From contig QAOA01000366.1 of assembly GCA_003255065.1 (NCBI GenBank), forward strand, positions 64,065 to 128,064: a stretch of 64,000 nt of DNA, written 5' to 3'. The notes below the pieces were generated by a model, which saw nothing but the letters and a program-made list of their open reading frames with translations, was not told where the DNA came from and did no database searches. Source of the stretch: Cercis canadensis (Eukaryota; Streptophyta; Magnoliopsida; Fabales; Fabaceae). Shown in pieces: positions 1-11,630 of the stretch. A program made the translations under genes and the position numbers. Position 1 is the first letter of the stretch. Each line of letters starts with the position of its first letter.

Positions 1-50
1 TTGGTTTGTCGCCATATTCTATATTCTTGTCTGCAAATTCTACTCTGGAA

Positions 51-2204
51 ATGGCTCCTAACACAAGAGCTTTCATTGTTCTTTTCCACACACTCTTGGG
101 GTCACTGCTCAGCCTCTTTAGTATGAGCCATGCGAACAGCAGTGAACTCTCTGGAGGGATTCAAGAACCCTGTGATAAAAAATCATCCAATCTATCATTT
201 TGGTACAGTTTTGCTATTGCCTATGCTTTTTCAGCAACTGCTTTTATGTATTACTGTGTGCCTTGGACTCAGTTGAAGAAGAGAAAGAGGAAGATCCACG
301 CGGAGTTCCCAGTTGGCGAAAAGCTACAATTGGCATTGCTAGAGAAGGAAAACCAGGAGGTTCTCTCTCTTTTCTCTCTTTGATCTTGTTTAGTGAATCT
401 ACTAATAACAGTTACTTCATTAAGTCATTTTTTATGCTATAATTCATAGAGACAAAATGCAAACATTTTGAGAGTATTTGGTACAACCACATATTCACAA
501 TATTACCTGTGTGAAAATGCAGGTATACCAAACCAAACACATTAGGATTTATCCATTCTACTGTGAGATGTGTAGTAATGTGCATGTCAATGGTTGAACC
601 TTTTTCCAGCTACTCCTAGTCAGATTTCACTTATTTCTTTTGCTATGTATTATATATTGTATAGCTATTGTATGAACTAATGTGTGGTGTGTAGGTATTG
701 TCCTAGAAAAATCTTTTGTATTGTAAACAATATGGGCCACAAGTTACAATATGCTGATGTTATGTATTAGACTAATTGGCTGACTTGTATATGAAAAAAG
801 GCCTTGTAGAACATTTCAGAAAGTATAGTAGAAACACGTTTGCAGTAAGCTTGTTTCAAGCCATTTTCGTTCATCTCCTTCCCCTGCATCTTCTTCCTCT
901 GTTCTTGAAAGAAATTGATCATATCTTGCAGGATTTACGAAGCCAACAGTGCAAAATCTAGCTTTTCAAAGTTTTTCTCTCCATGTTTAATAACAATTGT
1001 TTTTTTTTTTTTTTTTTTATCTCATGCTTCCACAGATTTCTATAATACTAGACAGATTAATTTCTACCAAGAGCTTCAAAGAACTGTGCGAGGCAACTTA
1101 TTACTTCAGCGTGGACAAAGTAATCGGGTCGGGAAAGACAGGGATGATGTACAAAGCCAAGCTTCCTGACAGTTCCGTTGTGGCAGTAAAGAGACATTAT
1201 GGTTCTAAACTGTTTGAGAGAAAGTTTCTTTTAGAAATCATTATTTTTGAGAGATTCAGACACAGAAACATAGTTCCTCTCCTGGGATTCTGTACAGAAA
1301 GGAAGGAAAGGATATTGGTATATGAATACATGTCAAAAGGGAGACTTCGTGATTGGTTAAATCCTTTGGAAAATGAAGCTACTATGTTGGGGTGGCCCAT
1401 CAGGCTTAAAATAGCACTTGGACTAGCAAGAGGGTTAGCTGGTCTCCATCATAGCTGCAATTTGCAGATAGTTCATCTTAATATAAGCTCAGAATCTGTG
1501 TTGCTGGATCACAATTTTGAGCCCAAGATATCAGATTTCGGAAGTACTAAATTTGTCAATGAAACTGGTAAGAAGANAACATAGTTCCTCTCCTGGGATT
1601 CTGCACAGAAAGGAAGGAAAGGATATTGTTATATGAATACATGTCAAAAGGGAGACTTCGTGATTGGTTAAATCCTTTGGAAAATGAAGTTACTATGTTG
1701 GGGTGGCCCATCAGGCTTAAAATAGCACTTGGACTAGCAAGAGGGTTAGCTGGTCTCCATCATAGCTGCAATTTGCAGATAGTTCATCTTAATATAAGCT
1801 CAGAATCTGTGTTGCTGGATCACAATTTTGAGCCCAAGATATCAGATTTCGGAAGTACTAAATTTGTCAATGAAACTGGTAAGAAGAATCAAACTAAGAA
1901 GGATGTCTATAACTTAGGGATTGTGCTTTTTGAGCTGATCACAGGAAAAAAATCAACCACTGATTCTTTCAGCAGTTTGATTGGTTCTTTGGTCAAATTT
2001 GCTTCCAACCAATTCACTAGAGCCTCTGATTTCTGCACTCTGATTGATCAATCTCTCTTGGGACAAGGTTTTGATGGTGAAATCTCCTTCCTAATAAAAG
2101 TGGCATGTGACTGCATTCACACTTTACCACATAGAAGACCAAGCATGCTTCATGTCTATAAAAGAATAAGATTCCTATGGGAAGGGTATGGATCCAATGA
2201 CTGA
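51..2204 (+). CDS. BIR1-like receptor pseudokinase lacking the LRR ectodomain
   Basis: Two exons, 51-359 and 1036-2204, join in phase 0 across a GT-AG intron; the acceptor follows a TTCCACAG tract, as in the paralogues. Exon 1 encodes a signal peptide (residues 1 to about 28), about 20 extracellular residues with none of the LRRs of the paralogue at 29764, a membrane span (about 49-70) and a KKRKRK stop-transfer. Exon 2 is a kinase-like domain with a glycine loop (GSGKTG), VAVK lysine and SDFG, but HRD reads HLN and there is no APE motif. An N at 1577 separates two near-identical copies of about 310 bases. As printed this breaks the frame; counted once, the reading frame is open to 2204 and gives about 388 residues. 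By homology to BIR1 it would sit in the plasma membrane and act as a non-catalytic partner of co-receptors. Family confident, functionality uncertain. Confidence 0.75.
1267..1887 (+). repeat. About 310-bp direct duplication flanking a single N
   Basis: The block starting at 1267 recurs at 1578 (offset 311) with only about three base differences. A single N at 1577 sits exactly at the junction. The offset is not a multiple of three, so the duplication destroys the kinase frame. The simplest reading is an unmerged overlap of two contigs or haplotypes, not a real duplication. Confidence 0.85.
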
Positions 2205-2595
2205 TTCTAAGATTATAGAATTGCTACTGCTACTAAGTTGGATGAAGTTTTCATCGAAGCCATATTTACTGACTAGACTTTAAGAAAATATATTGCTTAT
2301 GGAGGAGGATTGACAATGCTGCCTTTTACAAATAATCTAACTTATTCCTATCTAGTGGAATTGAGTTGAGTGTGATTGTTACCTAGAATGGAAAGCAGGT
2401 ACAGCTTTTGATGTGTAGAGTTGTTGAATTTTCTGGTAGATAGGAGACTTCCATGTTACCTATGAAGGTTTTGTTCCTGTAGAACCTTGGACTGGTATAT
2501 ATAATATTTTGTTTTTGGTTGCCATAATTATTCCTGTTTATTTTTGCTTTCTTTCCTTTTAATTGCTCAAGTATAAACCTTATGGGAGAGACATG

Positions 2596-2700
2596 TACTC
2601 ATGGATGGTTCTAAATGTGATATGTCAGTATTCTGAAATTGCTGCTGCTACTAGCGAACACGAAATTGTTCAGATCATAGATGTTATAACAAGAGAATAG
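2596..2700 (+). pseudogene. Orphan C-terminal tail of a BIR1-like gene
   Basis: This stretch matches the last codons and stop of the paralogues at 11540-11630 and 27800-27902 (the ATGGATGGTTCT start and the EIVxII-type end), but lies about 390 bases beyond the stop of the upstream gene. It is most likely the residue of another array member, or the original tail of the first gene displaced by a deletion and insertion. It has no independent start. Confidence 0.55.
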
Positions 2701-4410
2701 AATAGACTCTTGTGGAAATTTAGGTTTTGTTGTAACAGAAATTGGTGAATAAATTATTAATGAAGAATATATGCATTAACAAGTTTTCCATTTGAAAATC
2801 TTATTTTGTGGTACATAAAAGAATGTATCTCATTTTATCATCTACAAAAATTGAGTTATATGTATTGACTATTGATGTAGGCCTTAACCTTCTAATATGA
2901 GATTATTAATGCTTAACACACCAAAACCGAAACTGCAATTTGAAACATTCTGAGGTATGCATATTATGTCCATATATAAAACATGAAGAAATTCATTTTT
3001 CTTTCAACTGTGATAATTAAGAAAAGAGAAAAAGAAATCACCAAAAAAAAAAAAAAAATTCTAAACCGGCCCATGGTGTAATCAAAGTCAACAAATGAAG
3101 TCATATCATATGCAAAATTTCTTTCTTGATGATACTGTGGGGCGTTTAATAGACGGATTCTTTTTTTGTTCTTGAGAATGATGATTTTTAAAAATGTTAT
3201 AAATATGTTTGGTAGGCCTTAAACATTCTTAAAAATGTCAGATAATATATTTCATGGGGATCTTTTATCCTCATGTTTGGTTCTAATACAACTTTTATGT
3301 GAATATTAGCATTTTTTTTAAAAATACCCTTATCTATGTTAAGTCAAAAAAAAAAAATACTTCCAATAATTAATGAATACTTATTTTTAGAAATTGTGTC
3401 TTTGGTATATTTTTTTTATGCTTTGCAACTTTTACATTTTTTTGTTTCCCATTTAATTTTGTCTTATTTATCTTTCTCTTTTAGTTGGCATTATTATGAT
3501 TATGTCATTAATAAGGATATATCTGTCTTTTTATTTCTAAATTAAGCACAAATTAATTCTCAAATTAATCACAACTTCCCTCCTAAATTCTACACATACA
3601 GTGACCAAAACCCACAAACAAGTGCAGAAAATTGATGCCAAAACACTGAGGTGTGTGAAAAAGATTTATAAAACAGTTCAAAACAAAACATTCTTGGATA
3701 AACTATCATATGATTCACATCAAACCCAAAATTATTCCAAATGCATAGCACACTTAGCTCAAAACCCTATTTATTTATGCAGTAAATTTCTTCCAAATAA
3801 TAGCTCAAATGTGCAAATTTTTGCAATGGAGAATTGATTTCTTGTCAATGTGCTCCATGTGTTGCTTCCTAGTTCCCATGAACAGAGAAAAATAACATGC
3901 AATATTCTAACCAATTTGCACAACCAAATTGGGATAAGAGAATTAGAGAACTCATATCAGGAAGACAAGAACAAGACAAGAGAAGGAGAGACTGTCAACC
4001 ACGCACGCACCAATTCACCAACCAACAACCATCGTCCACCGATTGAGGCTGAAGGGGGAGTGCTGGCAAGGTTAGGGATTTGTGAGAGGGAGGGCTTCAA
4101 CAAAGAGGGAGAGGCCGAGAGAGGTTAGGAATTTTAAAGAGAGTAGAAGGGTATCGTGCGAAAGGATAAGGAGAAATTTATCATTTAAAAAAAAAAAAAA
4201 AACCCTCAAAATGTCGTTGTTTCAAGTGCTTAATTCGATTCAATTTATAGTCAATTTTTTATCATTGAAACTAAGAACCAAACCAATCAATTTAATTTTT
4301 TAGATACAAAAAGCAAGAACCAAACCAATTCCATCGGTTTGGTTTGGTTTTTGCTTGGTTTAATTCGATTCTTTTGATTTGGTTGGTTTGGTTCGATTTG
4401 CTTACGCCCT
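2701..4410. other. 3' flank and intergenic DNA of the receptor array
   Basis: 2740-3100 is a 3' flank repeated downstream of the other array members (11690-11960, 27950-28080 with 28690-28920, and 31930-32290), recognisable by 'ctaaaccggcccatggtgt'. The rest is AT-rich with homopolymer runs. At 4330-4405 there is a low-complexity GGTTTGGTT stretch. No credible gene is seen; the short open frames here show no family motif. Confidence 0.6.
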
Positions 4411-4557
4411 ACATTAGGGTGGGAAAGATGGAGATGATTTACAAGGCAAAGTTACGTAATGTTGGGTCTGTAGCGGTTAAGAGACTTTATGGTTCTGAAC
4501 TGCTCAAGAGACAGTTTGATCTAGAAATAATGATTTCAGGCATTAAAATTTGTAGAT
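4411..4557 (+). pseudogene. Kinase N-lobe remnant of a BIR1-like gene
   Basis: The frame encodes a glycine-loop-like KMEMIYKAKL, then VAVKRLYGSEL and an FDLEIM segment, matching residues about 328-365 of the intact paralogue. It then runs into a stop. There is no exon 1, no catalytic loop and no C-lobe. The break is followed directly by the conserved upstream block of the next array member, which suggests unequal crossing-over. Confidence 0.7.
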
Positions 4558-4559
4558 AA

Positions 4560-4690
4560 CTGCTGTATATCTTGATCATATCAAACATTTTCTGCGAATG
4601 GAAAATGAAAGGGATGGGAAAGTCAACCAAAAATAAATTGAAAGTCTTCTATGCCAGGCCTTACAAGTCAAGGACTACTCCCGCGATTAG
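4560..4690 (+). promoter_or_regulatory. Conserved upstream block with W-box, copy 1
   Basis: This block shares 'aactgctgtatatcttgat', 'ggaaaatgaaagggatgg' and 'aagtcaaccaaaaa' with copies near 5390, 12780, 29030 and 32390. AGTCAA at 4621-4626 is the complement of the WRKY W-box core TTGACT. This copy stands before a degenerate remnant, so it is probably a relic promoter. Confidence 0.5.
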
Positions 4691-5159
4691 TGTGTTAAGA
4701 ATAGTCAAGTCAGGGCTTTTATGATGGTTCGCGGTGATTAAGTTTGTAAGCAAGAAAGTTCAATGCTAAGAAAAGTAAACACGAAACTTCAGTATGTAGG
4801 AAAATGAAGACGGTTCATTTATTGTATCCGCTAGATTCAAGACTCAGTGATAGCTATTAATACATAAGGTGAAGGAGACAACATTCTAAACTAAGTTTTA
4901 CACACAATTTTTATTAATACAATGGTGTTAACTCTTAAATTCTTCAAGGGAAAATGACCGAAAAAGAATAGTCAAAAAGTAGTTACTATTTTCCTCCCCT
5001 AAAATATTTGTCCTGACCTATTCTTTATGGTCATTTTCCCTATTTTCAAAATATTTCTCTAATTCAATATAAATTAATGCTTATTCAAGGAAAAATGTAG
5101 AAACTACTTCAGTATTTAAAGACTTTACTAAATCATAGTAATGTTGTCTTGCATCCACA

Positions 5160-5370
5160 GATAACTAGAGACAAAAGTTTAACTTACAGAATGAGTTTCA
5201 AAGAGCTCTCTTATGCAACTCACTTGTCTAGTGCGGATAATGACATTGGGGGTGGGAAAGATGGGGATGATGTACAAGGCAAAGTTACGTAATGGTTGGT
5301 CTCTAGCAGTTAAGAGACTTTATGATTCTCAACTGTCCAAGAGACTGTTGATCTAGAAATAATGATTACG
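5160..5370 (+). pseudogene. Second kinase N-lobe remnant
   Basis: The sequence resembles the start of exon 2 in the paralogues (RMSFKELSYAT, then the glycine loop and a lysine region), but a frameshift inside the glycine loop and a lost base near 5350 disrupt it. It ends at the next conserved upstream block, exactly as the remnant at 4411 does. Confidence 0.7.
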
Positions 5371-5510
5371 GGTAGAGAAATTTGTAGGAAACTGCTGTAT
5401 ATCTTGATCATATCACACATTTTTTGCGAATGGAAAATGAAAGGGATGGCAAAGTCAACCAAAAATAAATTGGAAGTCTTCTATGGCAGGCCTTACAAGT
5501 CAAGGACTAA
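5371..5510 (+). promoter_or_regulatory. Conserved upstream block with W-box, copy 2
   Basis: This is the same block as at 4560, with the W-box complement AGTCAA at 5453-5458, about 430 bases before the ATG at 5884. A TATA-like TTATAAATTT lies at 5767-5776. WRKY-driven defence induction is an inference from the motif only. Confidence 0.5.
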
Positions 5511-5883
5511 GTAAATACGAAACTTCAGTATCTGAGGTTTCATCACTATATACATAACTAATTGAGAACCTTTTTTCTGCAAGTGTGGTTATTTAAATTG
5601 TTGTACTCGTTACCTTATTTCCTCTTTCTCTCATTTCTGCTGCGTTTCATGTTTTTCTTCTCTCTCTTCACGAGCCTTCTCCCCTTTTTGTTTTATCTGG
5701 CCGTGCGTTACATGGGGTGTTGAACTAGTTTATTGTATCCGTTAGCTTAGGACTCAGTGATAGCTATTATAAATTTGGTTGCCATCCTACAATAATCTCA
5801 ATAATCTCAGCTTGTTTGAGATTATTTTCTCCGCTTCCATCCGCGTATATCTTTTTCACTTTGTCAGCAAATTCAATTTTGAA

Positions 5884-6546
5884 ATGGTTCTTGAGACAAG
5901 GAGTTTGAGTGTTATTCTGATCCACACCTTCTCGTGGGCATTGCTTAGTCTCTTTATGGCAGGTCATGGTACTGAGACTGATATCTACTGCTTAAGATCC
6001 ATTAAAGATTCTTTGGAAGACCCAAATGGTTATTTATCTTCAAGCTGGGACTTCAGCAACAAGACAGAAGGTTTCATATGTAGATTTACTGGTGTTGAAT
6101 GCTGGCATCCTGACGAAAACAGAGTGCTGAATCTCAAACTATCTAGTATGGGGCTCAAGGGTCAGTTTCCTCGTGGCATTCAGAATTGTTCATCATTGAC
6201 AGGTCTAGACCTTTCCAAAAACAAGCTCTCAGGACCCATTCCATCTGACATAGGAAAATTATTGAAATATGTTACCTCACTTGATCTTTCAAGTAACAAA
6301 TTCAGTGGTGAAATTCCAGCAAGTCTTGCAAACTGCACTTATCTGAATACCCTTAGACTTGATAACAATCAGCTAAGTGGTCAAATCCCTCAAGTGATTA
6401 CGCTGCTGAGGAGGCTTAAGACATTTAACGTAGCTAACAATTATTTGTCAGGGCCAGTGCCTTTGTTCAAAGAAGGTCTAGTTACGGCTGATAGCTATGC
6501 TAACAACAGGGGACTTTGTGGAAGGCCTTTGGCACCCTGTGCCTAA
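5884..6546 (+). CDS. Secreted LRR-only protein from a truncated BIR1-like gene
   Basis: This 220-residue frame starts at the ATG equivalent to that of the intact paralogue. It has a signal peptide (about 1-27), the LRRNT cap with paired Cys (CLRSIKDSLEDPN ... CRFTGVECWHPDENRV), about five LRRs with the LxLxxNxLSGxIP pattern and the C-terminal Cys pair CGRPLAPC. A TAA at 6544-6546 stops it before the membrane span, upstream of the transposon at 6566. In the paralogue the frame continues. If expressed, the product would be a soluble apoplastic LRR domain that might bind ligands or co-receptors without signalling. It could equally be a dead pseudogene fragment; the LRR part itself shows no other damage. 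Confidence 0.65.
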   Translation: MVLETRSLSVILIHTFSWALLSLFMAGHGTETDIYCLRSIKDSLEDPNGYLSSSWDFSNKTEGFICRFTGVECWHPDENRVLNLKLSSMGLKGQFPRGIQNCSSLTGLDLSKNKLSGPIPSDIGKLLKYVTSLDLSSNKFSGEIPASLANCTYLNTLRLDNNQLSGQIPQVITLLRRLKTFNVANNYLSGPVPLFKEGLVTADSYANNRGLCGRPLAPCA

Positions 6547-6565
6547 TTCTCTAATAACTCATTTA

Positions 6566-9500
6566 GGGTGTGTTTGGATGATGTATTTGTAGAGTGTAAT
6601 GTATTTGTAGAGTGTATTTAAAATACTAATTTTAAATTACTCTGTTTGTGTAATTTTTTAAAGTATTTATCAAATTTCAGTGTATTTTTAGAGTGACTTT
6701 CAAAATCCTAATATAATGTATTTCAAATTCATGTATTTGAAATTCACTTTTTTCTCCCCCGATACCCCTCTCCCTCCCTGTAGCCTCCGTGACTCCTTTC
6801 TCTCGGCACTGTGTGCCTGTGCGCAGCCATCAACCAGCATCACCGCCATTTGCCAGCACCGCCGCCACCAACGCCTCCACCGGCCAGTATCGCCGCCGTC
6901 AACGCCACCACCCGTAGCACTGCCTCTCACTTTCTGCTCTTCACAACCTTCTACAGTCGCCACAGCAAGTATCGAAGGCCAGGTAGAGTTCTTATGTATG
7001 AATTTCAGTTTCTATTTTGGGGTTTGATAGATTCACATCTCAATTCTTTTGGGTTTCTGAAATTTGGGTAGTTGTAGAGTTTGAAACGTTTAATTGCATT
7101 TGCATGCACTTGATAGGGATTTTGACTGGTCAAAGAAAAAGCACAACCCAAACAAAGATCATCATAGAAACAAGTGGAAGAGAGCTCGAGAAAATATTTC
7201 CAAGGGCTTATGTTCCCCACTTGATGAACAAAGTTTACTGTGTTACTGATTTGTTAGTGATTTTTGGATTTATAGAGTGGAAGCTATAAGCTAATTTGGA
7301 AAGAGTAAAAAATGATTCATGGGATTTTCGTGTCAAACTAAATTTAACTAGAAGGATGAGCTATAATGACAGAGAATGTGGAAATGGCTTAAGGTGCGTT
7401 GTCTTGTGTGGGTTTGTGTCAAGGGTATAAATTCACTTGCACTGTAAACTATGTATTTTGGATAACTAGAGTGTTCATAATCTGTATTTGTTGATATTAC
7501 TGCAATTTTATGTTGCTACTGTTATGTTTTACAGCTTTCTATGACAAAAGGTTTGACTTAGAACATTTCACCTTTGGTGTGTCGTAGCCACAAGGCATGC
7601 ATATAATCCATTTTCTAGAATTGGACCCGGTATTTTGAAGGTTTAATTAGCTCAGGATAATGTGAGACAGCAAATTTGTGTTCATGTTTTCTTTGGAAAA
7701 CAAGAGCAGCAGCGTGTTGAACAAATCACAAAAAATAACTAAAAACCATTGTTTTCTATTTTGTTACATTTCAGTGCTAGGTAAGTAGAGTGTTGGCAAA
7801 TGGAGCATTTGGCTTAGACCCATATGATTACAAGCTATAAAAGTTGATTTGATTTTATCTGCCTATATATCATGCTTCACAGCCTGGTTGGTAAGCTCCC
7901 CTGAATGTGTTGAAACTTGTAAGTAATCAAAGTGCAGGCTATATAGCCTATAAGAAACAAACAAACAGAGGATGAGCAAATTAGATAGGCCAAGTCTTGT
8001 GTTTGTTTACTTGTTCCTTGTTCCATTGTTAATGTTATAGAGACAGTGAAGGAAAGGAACCTAAGGTGGGTAATGGTATTAGATATTAGGATATGGAGTG
8101 AGATTCTTAATTCTTTTCCATTTTGTTAAATGAACATACTCACATGCCTTTCCAATTATTACATTTCGTTTAAAGTGATCCAGTTCTCTGCTGAGTTGGT
8201 AGCACTTTATCATTGGTTAGTTAAGAGAACTTAATGCATATGATATGACAGATAGTTTCTGTTTATTATGCCTTCACATCCCTTAATTTGGATGATGAGT
8301 ATTCTGTATTATGTGGAGCCTGAAAAATACATCAACAAAATTTGATAGTTTGACATCTTGCTGTTCCTTAGTTTGCTTTGTTTATAACTTGTCCAGCACA
8401 AAGAAAAATATTTAGAGAGTAGGACAGTAGGTACATTACATTGTATTTTGATTTGAGAAAAGAAAATAATTCAGTGTATTGTGTGTTTAGGCTGCATGTT
8501 GGATTTTTCATATTATTTATATTATCTTGTGATTCTTGCTCTTTTTATGCTGACCTGATATTTTGAACTTTTGTCAATCCACCTGAGATGGAAGATGATT
8601 CATTATTTTTGCAAGGAACTGAAGAGAGTGAGGTTTATTATTGATGAGGAGAAATATGTGTAGAAGTTTGATACCATTTCTTAAATTTACATGCTAGAGT
8701 AATAGAGGGGATTGTGCTTGAATTTGGAATATGATTTTCATGGACAAGTGAATCGCGTGGTTCAGGTGTCATGAGCAATATGAATTATGTGCTACTACCT
8801 GCTGTATTTAGAAGGTCCATAATTTTAAAATTGGCTCTGTGCTAATGGGATGTGGTTCTGTATAAGTTGGAATTAATGGTAATTGGCTCTGTCTGTCGTA
8901 CATGTTTTACATTGATCCACATTTGCGAATGAAAATCTTTGGTTTGTTTTATTCAAAGTCTTGTCGTTCATATATGTAAGTCTTGTTGTTGCCTAATGAT
9001 CTGAATATGTCAATTGACTATTGTTTTATTATAAACCATCCAATTGACTGATATGGTGTCAGAAAGATTCTCTTATGCTTGTCATTCTAAAAATATGACT
9101 CTATGTTGCTTGCCTTTCTTCTAGACTCTATTTATGCAGGACTTAGTAATACGTTAATTTTTGGAGCAGGTATTCACCATGTAACTCATCTCAAGTATCT
9201 TTGCAGCTTTGGCCATAGCTCAGGTGGGCAAGAAAGGAAATAACTATGCAGGTTGGCTACCAATATGCGGCCAAGTACTCAAATATTGTGATCAAGTGAG
9301 AGGAGATTTACAGCTGGGTTCATTGCAGTCATTATATATATTGTTCTTCTTCTGCATTCCATTCATACAGTCCTAGGTCCTCTTCTCTTGAGAAAAACTC
9401 GAGCAGCTTTTCCAGGCTAGTGAGTGAGTTGGTTATAAAATTGGTGCAAGTTCACTTCCTTTTGGCTTTCATGGCGTCTCCAGCTCTGAGGTTCTCCCCC

Positions 9501-10207
9501 TTAGCCCTGAGCAGCACATCAATCTTGACCTCACCTTTCGCTTGTGAAGGAGGAAGGTCTTTCCCTTTTGTTCAAATTTTTTTTATGTAAAACTGATAGG
9601 GTGACAGATTGAATCTCACCCTTAAATTTACTTCACAATGATAAGTGATTGGTTTTTCTGTGTTTCTGCATGTTATCCTATCTCACCCTTATATTGATCA
9701 CTTTTTTTCTCTCACTTTATTCATGTGTAATACTGTCATTGTTACAATGGAAAAGTACACGAGACGAGAAAATGTCTGAGGATGTGGGGTTGTGAGGCAC
9801 TGTTCCCTCGCGTATTGTTAGTGGGGGCTAACAACCGGAGTTAGAGACCAAGCACACTGATTTGAAATACTCTTTTTATAATAAATATATCCAAACAAGG
9901 TATTTTATAAATACATGTATTTAAAATACTGCATTTTAATTACATGTATTTAAAATACACAAGAATTTGTCAAATACTCCATCCAAACACAACCTAAGTG
10001 TAAACATTAATTAAACACAAGTAGGTAAATACTATGGAACAATCAAACTCAACCTCTTCTACCAACAAAAAACACATATCTAGATTGCGGGAGCACCTGA
10101 TTTATGCCAAACGAGGCAATAACATGATTTTAGATATTTAAGGAAGGATAGCACATTAATATCGTCATCCAAAACTAATTGATATTTTAGNCCATCCAAA
10201 CACAACC
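6566..10207. mobile_element. Non-autonomous PIF/Harbinger-type element with captured host exon
   Basis: The left end GGGTGTGTTTGGATG and right end CATCCAAACACAACC are inverted repeats differing at one base, and the similarity extends inward (TGTATTTG-type runs). The flanks are a TTA duplication (6563-6565 and 10208-10210), the size and sequence typical of PIF/Harbinger. Removing the element and one TTA gives the same ACTCATTTAAGGATGG as the paralogue near 30446-30461. No transposase frame is visible. 6780-6970 is a GC-rich, exon-like patch with many CCGCC motifs, and 9205-9420 encodes a CASP-like exon. A second copy of the right terminus lies at 9980-9994, and an N at 10191 suggests a bad join. 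Confidence 0.85.
9205..9420 (+). pseudogene. Captured last exon of a CASP-like membrane protein gene
   Basis: After an intron-like TTTGCAG, the frame reads [20 protein letters not shown] and then GQV-KYCDQV. After a one-base shift near 9315 it continues as [20 protein letters not shown]. This order (GN-AGWLPICxQVxxFCDxV, then a hydrophobic helix) matches my memory of the final exon of CASP-like (CASPL1) four-helix membrane proteins, which scaffold Casparian-strip-type membrane domains. The upstream exons are not recognised. The exon lies inside a Harbinger-type element, so it is best read as a transduplicated fragment. No alignment was run. Confidence 0.6.
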
Positions 10208-11630
10208 TTAAGGATGGTGCTGTTGTTGGTTTTGCTTTTTCACTAACTTCGGTTGTGGTTATTAATTGTTGGTTCTATTGTGCACCTTGGGCACAATTAA
10301 TGAAGAAGAAGAAGAAGAAGAAGAAGAGGCCAAAGGAGAGGAAACATTTTCTAAGGTTTCAGATATGCGAGCCGGATGTGGAATTGCTAGAGAAAGAAAG
10401 ACAAGAGGTACTCTCTATCTCTCCCGCACACCTAAACACTTTCTGCAAATAGTATGTTGTTAAACAGTCTCATATTTCTTGTCTTGTTGAAAATAATTTG
10501 GTATATCAAGCCTTCGCTTGGGGAAAACAATGAATAGGGAAATAATTTCTTTTTAAAAAAACAAATGGAATTTTGCACGCATCTGCGAAATTAATTTCTT
10601 CCATTTATTTTCTTGTTCCAAACGTTTGCTCTGTTATTGATGGTTAATTGTACATGCATCCGCAGATATCTAAGTTGGAAACTTTTGCTCCAAGCATAAG
10701 CTTCTTGGAACTGTATGATGCAACTGAATGCTTTAGTATGGACAATGATATTGGATTGGGAAAGATGGGGATGATGTGCAAGGCAAGGCTACCCAACGGT
10801 TTGCTTCTTGCAGTAAAGAGATTATATGATCCTGATCTGTTCAAGAGGCAATTTGTTTCAGAAATAATGATTCTGGGAAGGTACAGACACAGAAACATGA
10901 TTCCTCTGCTTGGCTTCTGCATAGAAGGAGAGGAGATGATTCTAGCTTATCAGTACATGTCAAATGGAAGTCTTTCTGATTGGTTAAACCCTTTGGAAAG
11001 TGTAGCGATGAGGTTGGAATGGCCTGTGAGGGTTAAAATTGCACTCGGAATAGCAAGAGCCTTATCTTGGCTTCACCATAACTTGCATATTGTTCATCTC
11101 AGATTATGTTGTGAGGTATTTTGCTGGATCAGAATTTTGATCCCAAAATATCAAATTTTGGAGATGCCAAATTTATGAGTCCCAACCTTGATGATGATTT
11201 AGATTTCAGTTTTGAGGTGAACAATGACTCTAATAAGCTAGGTCTTGAGAAGGAGGATGTCCATGACTTTGGAAGTCTGCTTTTTGAGCTAATTACCGGT
11301 AAGAAATTTGCTCAGATGACTGATTTTTCAAATAGTAGTAACGGATCGGGTAACCTTTTAGGTTTTCATGACGCGATTGATAAATCTCTTATTGAGAAAG
11401 GATTTGAGGGTGAAATCTTTATACTCTTCCAAATTGCATGTGACTGCATTGAGCATGTCCCGGATCAAAGGCCAACAATGCTTGAAGTGTACAATAAAAT
11501 GAGTGTCATATGGGAGAGATATGGACTTATTGATGGTTCTGAATCTAATATGTCCAAGCATTTTGAAATTGATTCAGTTACTAGCAGACATGAAATTGTT
11601 GAGATCATAGAGCTTACAACGAGAGAATAG

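Larger units (their letters stand above)
5884..11630 (+). pseudogene. BIR1-like gene split by a 3.6-kb element and frameshifted
   Basis: The parts are exon 1 5' (5884-6565), a transposon (6566-10207), exon 1 3' (10208-10407: membrane span, then a lysine run) and exon 2 (10666-11630). Three lesions are seen: an in-frame TAA at 6544, the insertion, and a one-base loss near 11116 where paralogues read GAGTGTATT and this reads GAGGTATT. The kinase-like part has the glycine loop (GLGKMG) and AVK lysine, but HRD reads HLR, DFG reads NFG and APE is absent. The C-terminus keeps an EIVEIIEL tail. Alignment with the paralogue at 30440-30470 gives the exact pre-insertion sequence. Confidence 0.85.

Noticed and set aside
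3601..4303. Consecutive short frames of 70-90 residues in the first spacer
   Set aside because: They have no family features, strong AT bias and no splice links to each other.
6716..7071. Overlapping Pro- and Ala-rich frames in the Harbinger-type element
   Set aside because: They are low-complexity products of a CCGCC-rich patch; the patch is noted as exon-like, but no protein is supported.
9465..9600. Short coding-like stretch on the minus strand (ends LRAGDAMKAKRK) in the Harbinger-type element
   Set aside because: It looks like the tail of a captured gene, but it is under 40 residues and I cannot name a family.
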